From Galerina marginata (Eukaryota; Basidiomycota; Agaricomycetes; Agaricales; Galerinaceae): DNA of 64,000 bases. Position numbers and translations under genes: made by a program. Location: positions 3,100,001 to 3,164,000 of the forward strand of contig JAECYW010000007.1 of NCBI GenBank assembly GCA_023014335.1, read 5' to 3'. The notes below the pieces were generated by a model. It was given only the letters and a program-made list of their open reading frames with translations, made no database searches and was not told the origin of the DNA. Below, one piece after another: positions 10,038 to 22,192 of this stretch (position 1 is the stretch's first letter; every line of letters begins with the position of its first letter).

Positions 10038-10654
10038 TAGTGATGTGCCGGCTCGGGCTTGGCCCGAAAGCCCCGGCTTTGGCCTGGCTTGAGGCGGCTC
10101 AGGCTTGACCAAAGTATGAGCCGGGCCAAAAGCCAAAACTCGGGCTTGGCCTGGCCTGGCTTTGGCCTGAGCCGGGGCTTTTGGCAGATATATTTTATTT
10201 CACGAATATTTACCACCAAACCTTTTTAATTAGTCACCTATATGTCTAATCAAACATATTTACACTACTCCATTGACTTTTGAGTGTAAATGAGGCAGAA
10301 TCGAGCGCGAAGAACAGATTTGAAAAATCTTGATCGCAATTAAAGCTCCGATAGAGCTCACCGAGCAGTGGCGCGGTTATCCGTGAGCCTTGTGTCCGAC
10401 CCCGGAACTGAGTTTGAATGTAACTTGAAGTTCAAACCTTTGCGAAAACGTCAAAAATATGCTCTGACACGCTCAATTCCAGAGAAATATCTAAGGTACA
10501 AAAGCCAGGGCCCAGGCCCCGGCTTTTGGCTTTCCAAAATGCTGAGCCGGGCCAAAAGCCCCCTCAGGCCAACCTTTGGGCCCGGCTTGGCCCGGCTTTT
10601 TTTGGCCTGGCTTGGCCCGGCTTCTGGCCTGAGGCCGGAGCCGGCACATCACTA
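10038..10654. mobile_element. hAT-type MITE, 617 bp
   Basis: Both ends carry the inverted repeat TAGTGATGTGCCGGCTC (17 bp, perfect), and the element is flanked by the perfect 8-bp duplication GTCCTTCG (10030-10037 and 10655-10662). Eight-bp duplications and a TAGTGATG-type end are hAT features and match the autonomous hAT at 54639-58611. The subterminal 130-150 bp on each side are rich in GGCCTGG/GGCCCGGCTT words, and the centre is AT-rich with no frame. It is probably mobilised in trans. Confidence 0.88.
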
Positions 10655-10879
10655 GTCCTTCGATATAAACATTAATAAATAAATCAAAAGCAAATATATA
10701 TTCACCAGACCACCAGCTAGCAGTTCTTCGAATTTGGAGAGAAGATTTTTTCCTGGTACTAAAGATATGTATTATAGTCTTCCTATGCTGTTTATAAAGC
10801 CCCGGCTGTAGCCTTGCAGTTTGTACATCGTTGGACATCCTGAGGTACAGTGTGAATGCAGTCACATGTCCCGGGCGGT

Positions 10880-12790
10880 GAATCAAATTTACAGTCGACG
10901 CGTTGGCACCAGGCAGTCAGGTACGAGTTCAGATAGAGAGAGAAGGTTGAGAATGAGCCTGCAGCAGGGTGTTTTGCAAGGACACGAGGACAAGAATTTA
11001 TCGCGGGAAGGAAAGCCAAGAAGGGAGTTGGAAAGAGATCGGTGAGGCCAGTTGGAACGCAAAAACAGACGGAGAGCAAGACCCAAACTGCGACGAAACG
11101 ATCTCCACCAGATGAACACCCAGTGGCATCGCATGGGTGGGATAAATCGTTGAGGAAATGCACGCAGTGGGCTACGCTCTCGGTAAGAATGAAGCAAGGA
11201 GGTTTTTGAGATAAGATTGCGTTCTATTAGATCTGACAATCATCGTGCGAAATATTTGAAATCGGATCGGCTCCGTCCTCGGCATTGGCATCGTAGGGCT
11301 GACACTGGGTGCACCGCATCATATTCGAGGTCAGAATATGGTCAGAATATGGTAAGATTCGCCGGTCTATTCTTACCATATTCTGAGCATATTCCGACGA
11401 TCTTAAGCCACCCAAATATGATACCGAGATATGGTAAAAACATGATAGATAGACAAAGAATATGGGTATATTTCGGAGAATTTATGTACAGTACTTTTGT
11501 CCTAAATATGGGCCTACAATATTTTCTATAGATTTGAACAAAGAAGATAGGAAGAATACACCGGTAAATCTTACCATTTTCGTCGAATATTCGGACCCCG
11601 AATATTGTGTCGTGCAGGCAGTGTGAACTCTACAGTCGACCCTCTTGCCATCAACATCCACCTTCCCGCCTCTACTGTGTTGGGACGCCAAATGAAGGTA
11701 CGCGTTTCTTCACGACTTTCGGTCGTTCCTTGGATGATAACTATAGTCTGTCTAGGTTCTGGAGCAGCAGACGCGTCAACTGTCTCGTTCTTTCACCCGC
11801 TCATTTGCTGTTATTGCTTCAGTCCTAGCTAACGAGATTTACACTATCTCTGTGAAGATTATCGCCCAGGCGTCCTCGTCGCCCTCACTCTAACTCCCCG
11901 GATGCGAAGCACCAAAAGCAGAGGGTAGATATACCCAGACCTCTGCGTTTCAGGCCAAAGTTCCAATCCCTTTCTCCTTCCAGGTCCTCTGAATCATGTC
12001 GCTCTACAATCCGCATTCAACGCGCGCCTGCAATCTACTATCTCCCTCCCGTCGCCCCGCCAGCACGGCTGCGTCTCCATCACCCCTCGACGCTGCGGTT
12101 GCTTGCTGGACTGACTCACAATGTGTAGAATCACCAGAGGCGCTACCGTGGATTTCACATCCCACTCCTTTGATGTCCTCGTAGTAGATTCAGGTGTTCG
12201 GAACGACAACTTCAAATGGAAGCTATTACCACTGTCGCCAGAGGAGCTTCAGCATGGGATCGACCGGACTAGTGCCTTGTCATCTTTCCCTGGACTGGTA
12301 TAGCTACACTCGCGAATGTTCTTTTCTCATGTCATAGTTCCGACGAAACACCGACCCTCGATATTTTTTGTAGATTTTCATGACGACTTCAATATGAAAT
12401 GAAGCGATGTGAGCATGAGGCGAACCCCTGCTCAAACTGGCATTCCAGCGAGCGCGACTCCAGTCCACATTTGTCAATTGAAGTACGTCGACATTGGTGG
12501 CGATGAGTAGTGGAGGTGGGCTCAGGTCTTAGCGAGGGCAAGAAAATATCGCCAGGGTTCGTCTTTACTGGTTTTTTTTCCTTTCGCTTTTTACGTTCGC
12601 TGTCACTGACTTGCAACAGGTGGAATCCCTGGGGGACGCGATTGAGTTTCTTAGGCTCGATGTCTGACTCATATGGTATTGTCGCTGAGAAAAGCAGAAG
12701 CGAGACCGTCAACTATAGGAGCTTCAACATGGAAGGCTGAACTAACGCTTTCGTCAACCTCCGCCAAGCTTGATGCTGCGATCTTTCCTG
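10880..12790 (+). repeat. R1, copy of the unclassified dispersed repeat family
   Basis: It matches the other R copies in block order. The head block (near 11100-11190: CACCCAGTGGCATCGCA, then GGGCTACGCTCTCGGTAAG) is followed by a TCCTTCCAG acceptor-like block at 11970 and a tail block (GCGAAGCTTGATGCTGCG-like) near 12770. The copy is interrupted by a MITE at 11321-11605. Open frames are short and inconsistent between copies. Confidence 0.65.
11321..11605. mobile_element. Small MITE inside R1
   Basis: About 285 bp, absent from other R copies at this position. The ends form an inverted repeat of nearly 60 bp: the left end contains GGTAAGATTCGCCGGTCTAT, and the reverse complement of the right end contains GGTAAGATTTACCGGTGTAT. 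The outer ends read ATATTCG and CGAATAT. The target duplication was not resolved. Confidence 0.65.
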
Positions 12791-13017
12791 GCTTAGACTT
12801 GCCCTGTGGGCAGGTGCAATGATACGAGTTTCATACTACTCAAGTATATACTAGTCACCTCTATTTTTGCCAGTGTTCGTATTGTCAGACTCATGACAGC
12901 CGTAACATTATGCACAGCCTTGCTTCGTCCGAATTGTCCCAGGGCTACGATAACAAGATCCACAAAACGGACGCCTTTCCTCTTCTTTTCCAATCTTTTT
13001 TTGCACCAGCCGCACAG

Positions 13018-14309
13018 ATGCATCCCTCTCTCGTTAATGTACTATCTCAGGATCTAATCGACCAACTTATCGATACCGTTGAAGAGCTTGGTGGTGGCGA
13101 GTCGCAATACTACCTGCAGGCATGCGCCTTGGTCTGTGGAGCGTTCCTTTCCCGCTCTCAATACCATTTATTTTCCTCCGTCAAACTCAACGCAAAAAGG
13201 CTACAGGAATTTTACGAGATAATAAACCGGAAGCCCTTAATCGCAGAACGCGTCCGCAGTCTGCACTTGGTTTTCTACGACGGGAAGCACGACTGGATGG
13301 TCAATGACCCCAATTTTCTTTATATCATGACATCGATGACCAAATCCACCACATCTCTCTACAAACTAAAACTTGAAGGCCAACGCCCATCAGGCCAAAG
13401 TCTGAAAAACCCGAAACTCTTCCTCGATCGCGTCTTTAAACCTTTCCTCGCCCAATTCATTACTTCCCTTCATATCGAGGCGCTCGCCAATGTCCCGATA
13501 GACATCATCGACAGCTGCGTCAAACTGACCGAGTTGACATTGATCTCTACTTCCCTCAAATTTACACATAGTCAACTCGATCCACCTCAAAACAAAATCA
13601 GAAAACTCAAATACAACAATTCTTACCAAATGAAACGCCTGACAATGGGTGAGCCCAAGTCGCGGTTGAATTTCTCACAGCTTCACTCTCTCTACGTCTA
13701 TACGGATTTATTGACTGAGCTCAATTTCGAGCAATGGATCATCGACAAGTCCCCAGCGCTTGAGGAGTTACATTTCAAGATTTTCGACGATCCTGGTGAG
13801 TTTCTGGCTGTTGATCATGGTAATTAAATTGACAACTGCTTAAAGAGTATCAGCTCCAAAGCTTTATTGACTTAAAGGACTGTCATAACTTACGAATTCT
13901 TGACTTTGATATCAATTTGGGACACCAAATGGATGGTGGAAGCGAGGACGACCTCGAAACAATCTGCCGCGTTCTTTCAACGCTTCCCAAAGCCACTCGC
14001 CTTGACACCCTTCGACTCACGGTTTACGTAGGATACTTATGGATTGTCGATGGCCCGCACGACATTCTCAACGCCAACTGGGATAGACTTCAAAAAAAAC
14101 TTGAAAACATCTCAGCTGGAAAGCCATTCTTCGAGTTCGCGCTTAGGATGATATACATGAATGCCAACGACGAAGGAGACGACACGGAAAAGCGATGCGA
14201 AGCGGTGCTTGATCAAGTCCTGACTGAGAAGTTGAATCTCTTGACGAAGAACCCCGGTATCACCACTGTTAATCTCGGTTACTACGTAGATACCCCATAC
14301 GAGTCTTAA
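13018..14309 (+). CDS. F-box-like protein L1 with leucine-rich C-terminal region
   Basis: Two exons, 13018-13795 and 13846-14309, join in frame (413 aa) across a 50-bp intron that starts GTGAGT and ends AAAG. The start MHPSLVNVLSQDLIDQLID places an F-box-like segment at residues 8-55, including ACALVCGAF and SRSQYHLFSSVKL, the usual form in basidiomycete F-box proteins. An in-frame ATG at 12910 would add 36 residues without homology. Further on, leucine-patterned segments (SLHIEALANV, LTELTLIS, LHSLYVYTDL, NLRILDFDI) suggest LRR-like repeats. Such proteins normally recruit substrates to an SCF ubiquitin ligase, and the substrate is unknown. The near-identical paralogue is L2. Confidence 0.8.
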
Positions 14310-14499
14310 TTCTTACACTAATTTGGGCGAACATACAACATATGCAATGGAGAAAACCAGAGATAAGGATTTGCACCCGGAGACAAATTTAAAGTGAACC
14401 CGCCAAGTGGTCTGGCATCCTGTCTCTGACTAAATTATCGTTCAGTTATACTAGATACATATGGTACGAGTTCCTTCCTTACTGCTTTCCCGCTAATAT

Positions 14500-17400
14500 T
14501 ACCATCAGCATCAGCGTCAGCCTGAACGGTCTGAGTAATAAGTCGTATACGAGTGTGAGTAAACCAACGTGGATGCAATGATTATTATTTTCTGCACGAA
14601 ACGCTAGAAAGCATTGGATAGACTCGCCTGCAAGATGTAAAGATCAAGCGAGTTGCGTTTGTTAGCCTCAGAAGGCAGGCAGCAGAAGTGAGGGTAGGCT
14701 CGAGAGATCTCTAGGCGACTGGCATGGTATACTTAATTCGGGAAGTTAAGAGCACAAGCAGAGATCACCTCGAGGAAAGTCGTGGATAAAATCACAATAG
14801 TCGAGATGGCCCCCGTAAACAGGTAAAACGCATCAGCAGATCGAGAGCGAGTCCCAAATTCGGTCACGATCTCCACCAAACAGACACCAAATGGTATCGC
14901 AGCGGTTGAATAGATCGTTCATACAATCGATGCAGTGGGCTGCGCTCTGGTAAGTTGGATGCGTCAATGAGAGGAATGAAGCACGATGGTTTTTGAGATA
15001 AGATTGCGACTGGGATTCGTGTGAATTCTTTGACATCGGATCGGCTCTTTCTCGGCATTGCCATCGTGGGACTAAACTGCACATTGGTCGACGCGTTGGA
15101 CGGGCTGAATCTTGTCCTCTATGAACGTCCGTCTTCCTGCCTCTACCGTGCCAGTGTTGGGATCCGATATCCAGGCTTGTTAGGATGCTTAATAAATGTA
15201 CGGGTTCATTCATGACTTTCGTTCATTCCTTGAATGATAGTTGACAATAGTCTACAGACGCGTCGACTGTCTAGAGGCGCGATCTTTCCCTCCCTTGGTA
15301 CCCGATTTCCCGCTTCACCCCTTCTTTTTCGACTGACTGACTTGTGTCCATCACAGCGCTCACTTCTTGCATGACGTGTCTGGATAACCCAAAGGCCCAA
15401 CAAGCATCGGAGATTGTCTACTATTCTAGCCTTCTAGGTACGCCTCTTGCTCTCGTTCAAGTTCATTCACGCGCTCATTTGGTTCAGTCCGGTTTCAACG
15501 ACGTTTCTATGAGATCATCGCCCACGTCACATCACCCTCCTCAGCACGAACCTCCGAAAGCCCAGATATCCTTCACGATTGTCGCTCGTTTCATAATTCC
15601 GTTGTCTCTTCCAGGTCCCACTCTGCCCCACATAGTCGGTACTGTCGAACTCGTCTGCCGCCTCCAGCCAGCCAGCCACCGGCGCTGCAGTTGCTCGACC
15701 AGCATCCTTCTTTTGAGCAGGTGCTACTCCTGGTCGACTGGGTTCCGCAGGTCCTTCGTAGTCGGTGGTGAATTGTGCCTTTTTGCAGTCTGATGGGTAA
15801 TGTTGGCCCTTCGACTGCCTCAATTTCGGCCTCATTGGATCTACGACGTGTTCGAGCGTCAATATCGGGCATTGCGGGAGCACGTTGGGTGTCGCATGGA
15901 ATTCCGCTGGGTGAAGGCTATGTTGTTCCAGCTTTTTGTTGCTTGGATTGGATCCTCGGTTCGTCTTTATTCCACTTTAACCTTAGCTGTTGTCTGACTT
16001 GAACTTACGACGTGTAGAAACCTAGGGTCACTACTGTCTTTCTCGGGATCGACATATGACTACTTTACCGTAGTAGCCGACAGAAGCGACAACACCAGGT
16101 GTTCAGGACGTCCATGGAAGCTACCACTACTATCACCACTGCGAGAGGAGCTTCACCACAGCCGACCGAACCAACGCCCGTACTCTATCATTTCTCCCTG
16201 GCCTGGTACCGCTAGGCTCGTGTATGTTCTTTTTCCGATGTTCTAATGATAAACTAACCCCTCGATTCCGCTGTAGGTTTCACGATGGCTTCAACACGAA
16301 CGCGTTGTGTTGTGAGCCAGCGAACCCTGCCGAAGTTGATGCTGCATCGAGTTTGATTTCAATCCCCATCTGTTTTTTAGAGCTCCTCGACATCGGTGGC
16401 GGTAGTGGGTAGTAGAGGTGGGCGCGGGTAACGCATGGCAGTCAGACTAGTCCCAGAAGCCCATACTACCTCTCCGTAAAATGTTTTCGTCATTGGGCCC
16501 AATGGTTCGTTTCTAATCGCACACCTCTCTTACTTGTTGCCTGACTTTTACTTTCTAGAAAGCTATCATGGTTCTCGATATTCAACTCTTTCAGCGTTGT
16601 CGCCGCGACAAAGATCTACCATGGCTCGCCTAAGTCGACCAGGTAAATAATTTACTTCCAATCAGTTGGATTTTATTTCGTTTCTGACGGTTTGTAGCCT
16701 AGAATCTGACTGAGCGACACCGATATTCGAGAAGGTTTCAGATGAAAAATGGTGGGCCATCTACGGCTCAAAGCCGAATGAGGCGACGCTGGCATGACTG
16801 GCGGTAACACGAAGGAAGGTGCGGATGTCGACTGTCCTTCGAGATTCCCCAAGTACGTGTTCTTTTTTTTTTCTTTACGACTGATATTGTTTTAGTCGCG
16901 AGCGCTGCGCTTGTGGCCGAAATCTGGGTTGATCCCAGGACGACGAACGCTTCCCGTGCTCGTCTCGCTGAGCAATGTTGGGGACACTTCCGGCGTTTCG
17001 GTTCGTTTTTATGATACCTTTCTGTGATTGATGGCCGTACTGACAGGAACAAGCAGTGATGCCTCATCGTGTCATTATTGCGCTGGCCTCGAGGTCTTGG
17101 TTCTGCCCTTACTACGAGACTGGGATTACAAGCCCTAACTGCTCCAGCAACGTTCAACATCTATCGCACCCCCTTCAACCTTTCGGGTGGTGATATGTGA
17201 TGGGAAGTGTTTTTTTGGTGCTGTACTTCTGCTCCGTACACGTCACTCGACGCTGCTGCCGCTGCCTGTAACTTTGTTTCCGACTTTGCTCTTTGTGTCT
17301 TATTTTCATCGCCGTAAGATTGCTATTTTCAATTTATCTCCCATGCCTGCTCCTATGTGGCTGCAATCAAGTTATAACTGCTACCCAAAACGTGACTTAT

Positions 17401-17745
17401 ATCTGGCTCTACATATATAGGATTCTCGTTCTCCCACACCGTCTTAGTTTGCACCTCCCTCTTGGGCGTCTTCGAGAAGTATGCCTAGTTCTTGCTCATT
17501 CGATAATCTGACTGTTTCTTCGGCGTTAACTATTACATCATAAACCGTCGAATGCTAGAAGCTAAGCTGCCACTCGAATTTCCTTTTGCCCCTAGAAGCT
17601 TAGAACCTCCCAACACAGAGAAATATTCTCACTGCAAAAAAATCTGCACCGCCTCGATCGTTCCAAAAATCAACTGTGTTTCCGCATTTTGCCGTTGTCT
17701 CATGGACGGGGTATATTTTCACGTTGTTCTGAATAAAGTCATCAA
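14500..17745 (+). repeat. R2, copy of the dispersed repeat family
   Basis: It starts with the leader block AATAAGTCGTATACGAGTGT (14537), then the head block at 14868-14960, splice-like blocks, and an exon-like segment reading RFHDGFNTNALC at about 16277. The tail block TATTCTCACTGCAAAAAAAT is at 17625. It corresponds to R8 in the second copy of the duplicated locus. No intact coding frame. Confidence 0.65.
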
Positions 17746-17917
17746 GATCCAGTGCCGATAATCCAATCCAAGCGCTAGATATATTGAGACTTTGGTCTTA
17801 TATGTTTTCTTGCACTGCCTCGAGTTCTTTGTTCGAATCACATCTGATTCTCTTGTCAATAAGCATCCCTTTCCTCATCCCTTTCCCTGGCGGTTCAACG
17901 CGGAATCTAAGCTCCCT

Positions 17918-17970
17918 GATCAACCCCCTTATAACGCGATAGTCATGTATCTCATCATAAATCGATCAAT
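17918..17970 (+). promoter_or_regulatory. Conserved upstream block of G1
   Basis: A block of about 50 bp (ATCAACCCCCTTATAACGCG, then ATGTATCTCATCATAAATC) conserved before all four G-family genes. It lies about 140-190 bp upstream of the ATG, and a TATATAG box follows near 17988. Confidence 0.5.
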
Positions 17971-18105
17971 GTAGGTGAAATACTGCTATATAGCCCTGAA
18001 TTCCGTGATCAATCCGTCAACGCTTGCGAGACTGAGTCTATTGCCGGGCATCCCGTTATTTTCTCCTGCTCTTCGATTTATCAACCGCCCTTAGCTTGCG
18101 GAAAT

Positions 18106-19563
18106 ATGGACACTGAAACAAGACAAATAGTAGTGGATGACACGGATCTTACCATCCAATACGGTGGACCATGGTTTCTAGCTACGGGAACGCACAACAA
18201 TTTGAAAACCGGAAACTCTTTTCGAAACACCTTGCACGGAGTTAATGTCAATGCCAATTTTTCTTCCACTTTTAAAGGTAACAGTTTTCAGTTAAATGCG
18301 GTCTTCTATAGGTCGGCTCACACACTCTTACAATCTTAGGTTCACAACTGAAAGTCTTTGGAACGGTGGACGCCTTTGGATACCTCGATCCATACTGGGA
18401 CTGCTTTGTCGACGGTCAGAGCATCGCAATAGGCTCTCTACCTCTGCTTACAGTCCCAGCAAGTAATCTAGAATTGTGTGGAAACAGTGTCATGTCTGAT
18501 GCACTGCATACACTCACGGTACAAGTCACTGTTATGAACTCGAGCAAAACTTTTTGGTTTGATAGCTTTCAATACACCCCGGCAGTAAACGCTCCATCCG
18601 ATAACGTTACGGTCGTAGTGACCCATTCGGACCCATCAATCCAATATGGACCTGGATGGGGGACGACCGGTGATGGGATGGTGACGCAACTACCTGGGAC
18701 TAAAGTCACTTTAGAATTCATTGGTGAGTGGGATTGAAAGTGTTCTTAATGTCTTGTTTGAATTTTTCGCTTTTACTGTTACAGGAGTTCAAGTCACTTG
18801 GTTAGGCATACTCATGAACACCACTCTTGCACCCGCTTCTGGGACTTACTCTATTGACGGGGATATGCCTGTCTCTTTTCCGTTGGCTAAGCCTTCATCT
18901 TCACTCCCCGATCCCGCTTTCAACCAAATTATCTTTCAAACCGGGCCGCTACCTCTTGAAAAACACCACCTCGAGGTTGTTTATGGTGGGAACACACAGT
19001 CGATACCCCTTATTCTAGAGTCTTTCATAATTCAAAATGCTACTGCCACATCCTCGTTACCTAGCAGTACTTCTGGTGATGGGTCAACAGACTTGCCTTC
19101 AAATCCAACATCGAAGGGAAAGTCGAAATTTCATATTGGACCTGTCGTCGTCAGTGTTTTGGGGATCGTCATAATCATTACGGTCTTACTTTTCCTGCGC
19201 CACCAACGATCGAGGAGGAGACCTAAAATTGAACCATATAAAACACTGGATGTTAATACCCCTTTGCTTCCAACTTTTCAACCCTTTCACGTCGACACGC
19301 CAGAGCGACCGCCAATTATTACCGAAAAACGTCTCCCTTCTAACAGGATTTACATTCAACCAATCACTATTCAAGCAACCGGAAAGGTCGTTCGGACGGA
19401 TGTGATCCCAGAAATCGCCAGCGCCGCCAGTGGGCCAGATGAGGCTATAGCGCCGATTCAGAACGGTTTGCTTCCTGTACGGACTGTCCGCCATCAAGAC
19501 AGCGGGTTGAGATTGCCTGAAAGACTTGCGGGTGACCTCCCGCCGCTATATACTGCAGGTTAA
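18106..19563 (+). CDS. G1, single-pass membrane protein with two ectodomain modules
   Basis: Three exons, 18106-18277, 18340-18723 and 18785-19563, join in frame to 444 aa (both introns GT-AG). The ectodomain holds two related modules. The first starts at VDDTDLTIQYGGPW and contains WDCFVDG, HTLTVQV and TFWFDSF. The second starts at HSDPSIQYGPGW and contains YSIDG and HHLEVVYGG. The pattern resembles galactose-binding-like beta-sandwich ectodomains in many basidiomycete surface proteins. A Ser/Thr-rich stalk leads to a membrane segment at about 304-324 (GPVVVSVLGIVIIITVLLFL), then basic RHQRSRRRPK and a 120-residue cytoplasmic tail. No classical signal peptide is seen at the chosen start. The role may be cell-wall or ligand sensing, which is an inference. 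Confidence 0.8.
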
Positions 19564-20500
19564 ATTCGAATCTGTCAACACCTTATTTACAGTTCTGTAA
19601 GAAGAATCTTATTTCTTCGATTGTAGTTGAAGTACCATGACAGGCCAAATCTTTTCTTGTCATTAACACCATTTCTCCGGGCACAACGGTGTCTACTTTT
19701 CTTCTGCCATGGCGGATGCTAAGTAAATGGCACCTGTTATTTGCTCTAACTTTATTCGTTCGTATCTACTTTAGTAAGTTGAGCCGGAGAAGAGTCAGTC
19801 TGGATGTACTAAGCTCTGTCAAACGTTACGCGCTTAGTGGCGCGATGCTTCTTGGCTATGTGCGCGATTCAAGTTTCCCTCTTTTCACAGACATACCGTT
19901 TTGGTGGCTGGCTTTGGTCGCGGTTTGCGCCTTCAGCAAGGCGAGCCATTTAGCCCCAGAGGTGCGAGCTGAGATTCGTATTGGTACGTTTTTGAGATTT
20001 TCTTTGATTTCACCTGCTTATGTACTTTTCTATCGCTTTTAGCCCGCGTTGCACTTTCCCAGTCGGCAGCGATAATAGGACTAACACAAGGCAGAGCTTG
20101 ACAACTGAGAAATATTCTCACCACAAGAAAAATCTGCACCGCCCTGATCGTTCATAAATCAATGTGTTTTGTACATTGCCGTTATCTGATGGACGGGCCA
20201 TGCTTCTTGTTGGAGAACGTGGAAGACGTGGAAGACGTGGAAAGTTCAGTGTATTTTCATGTCGTTCGGAATCAAGTCATCAAGATTCAGCGCCAACAAT
20301 CTAAATAAAGGGCAGGATATTTATGGACTTTGCCAGTAACTGAGAGAAACACCAATTTGGAGGGTCGACTGTTATCTTGCAATGTCCTCCACTCTTTGTC
20401 TCCGAATTATGTCTTTCAGGGTCGGAGATCAGAGTGTGTGCCTACTATATGCATTGGGGAAGACCAACCCTTCCTTCACCCATTCTTTTTCACTGAACCG
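19564..20500. other. Spacer between G1 and G2
   Basis: It contains a copy of the repeat tail block (AAATATTCTCACCACAAG near 20110). The open stretch at 19689-20042 is broken by indels and a stop in the duplicate (59220-59560), so it is not treated as a gene. Confidence 0.5.
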
Positions 20501-20506
20501 TCTCAA

Positions 20507-20587
20507 ATCAACCCCTTATAACGCGTTGTTTATGTATTCATCACAAATCAATCAACGAAAATGGAAGGGTGCACCGTGCTATATAAA
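20507..20587 (+). promoter_or_regulatory. Conserved upstream block and TATA box of G2
   Basis: AATCAACCCCTTATAACGCG begins the block shared with G1, G1' and G2'. TATATAAA follows at 20580-20587, about 130 bp before the ATG. Confidence 0.55.
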
Positions 20588-20717
20588 CCTGAATTCCGCC
20601 ATACATTCGTCTACACTTATCAGACGGTTCTTCTCGAGTAGTGCTGGGCCATACTTTTGTTTTTTAACGGCTCTCTCGTTGATCCACAAACTTGAACCAG
20701 CTTCGGCTTACGGAAAT

Positions 20718-22192
20718 ATGGTAGCCAATACAAAATTGATAATAGTGGATGACACAGACCTTACCATCCAATACAGCGGTCCATGGTTTCTAGCTACCGG
20801 AACGCACAACAATTCGAGCGACTCAACCCCTTTTCAAAACACCTTGCATGGAGTCAATGTCAATGCAAGTTTCTCTTACAGTTTTAGAGGTGAGCGGATT
20901 ATTTGCAACGGAATGCGATTTTCTAGAGATCGGGTGACACATTCTTGCGACTGTAGGTTCACAGATCAGGGTTTATGGAACGACCGATGGTGCGACGTTG
21001 GTCGGTAGAGACAATGATCCAAGCTGGGCCTGCTTCATCGATGGTCATAGCATTTCAAACGGCTGGGGCACACCTGTGCTCCCCCAAAATAACTGGGAAT
21101 TTTGTGAAAACTCTGCTATGTCCGACACGGTGCATAATCTCACCGTACAGATCACTGTTAGGGACTCGAGCAACACTTTTTGGGTTGATACTCTTCGGTA
21201 CCTCCCAGCGGTAGATACGCAATCCGATAATGTTACAGCTTTAGTGGCGCTTACGGACCCATCAATCCAATATGGTCCTGGATGGAAAACAACTAGGAAC
21301 GGGCTTTGGACGCAACTCTCTGGGGCCAAAGTAGCTTTTGAATTTGTTGGTGAGTAGCGCTCAAACTGCTCTTATTGTCTTTCTTAACATTCTTATGATT
21401 GCAGGTGTTCGAATCACCTGGATTGGCATGCGAATGAACGCCAGTCTTGCATCCACATCTGCGACCTACTCCATCGATGGAGATACCCCGGTGTCCGTTC
21501 CGTTACCCAAGCTTTCGTCTTCCCTCCCTGACCCCTCTTACTTGCAAACTATCTTTCAAACCGAGCCAGTATCCTTTGGAAAGCATCTCTTGGAAGTTGT
21601 TTATAATGGGCATGCCCAAACTACACCCCTTTCCTTACAGCTATTCGTCATCCAGAACTCCACTATCGCAGCCTCATCACCCAACACTACGTCTGTGGTT
21701 GGGCCAACAGACTTGCCATCAAGTTTGATGCTGAAGGGAAGGTCAAAGTCTCTAATTGGATCTGTCGTCGGGGGCGTTTTGGGGACCTTCACGATCATAG
21801 GGGTCCTAATTTTTCTCCTGCATCACCGACGATCGAGGAGGAATCCAAAAATCAAACGATACGCAAAGCTGGATTTCGCCAGCCTAACAGTTCATCCATT
21901 CGACGCCTCCGCTCCAGAGCGAGAGCCACTTATTACCGAAAAGCGTCCACCTGCTAACAGAATTTCTGTTAGACCGACTCTTATTCAAACAACTGCAAAG
22001 GTCCTCAGGACCGATGGGATACATGTACCAGAAACCGTCGGCGTCGTCAGTATGGAAGAGGAAAACACAGCTCTCATCCAGAATGGTTTGCCTCCTGTAC
22101 GGATTGTCCACCACGAAAACAGCGGGTTGAGATTACCTGAAGGAGAAGAGGCTCTCGTGGTTGAACTCCCGCCGATATATACTGTATGTTGA
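20718..22192 (+). CDS. G2, single-pass membrane protein with two ectodomain modules
   Basis: Three exons, 20718-20889, 20957-21349 and 21405-22192, join in frame to 450 aa. Intron positions and phases are the same as in G1. Module 1 starts at VDDTDLTIQYSGPW and includes WACFIDG, HNLTVQI and TFWVDTL. Module 2 starts at TDPSIQYGPGW with YSIDG and HLLEVVYNG. A Ser/Thr stalk precedes the membrane segment at about 306-327 (GSVVGGVLGTFTIIGVLIFL), followed by HHRRSRRNPK and a tail ending near LPPIYTVC. The ATG matches that of G1. An upstream in-frame extension with a hydrophobic stretch (GPYFCFLTALSLIHKLEPAS) could supply a signal sequence if translation began earlier. Tandem paralogue of G1. Confidence 0.8.

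Noticed and set aside
9670..10092. 140-residue plus-strand frame upstream of the trefoil gene
   Set aside because: It runs into the MITE, has no domain, and overlaps the promoter side of a better-supported gene.
19689..20042. 117-residue frame with hydrophobic stretches between G1 and G2
   Set aside because: The duplicate at 59220-59560 has frameshifts and a stop, so there is no sign of selection.
20382..20717. Upstream extension of G2 as part of the protein
   Set aside because: It includes the TATA box and conserved promoter block, and G1 lacks an equivalent frame; the common ATG was preferred.
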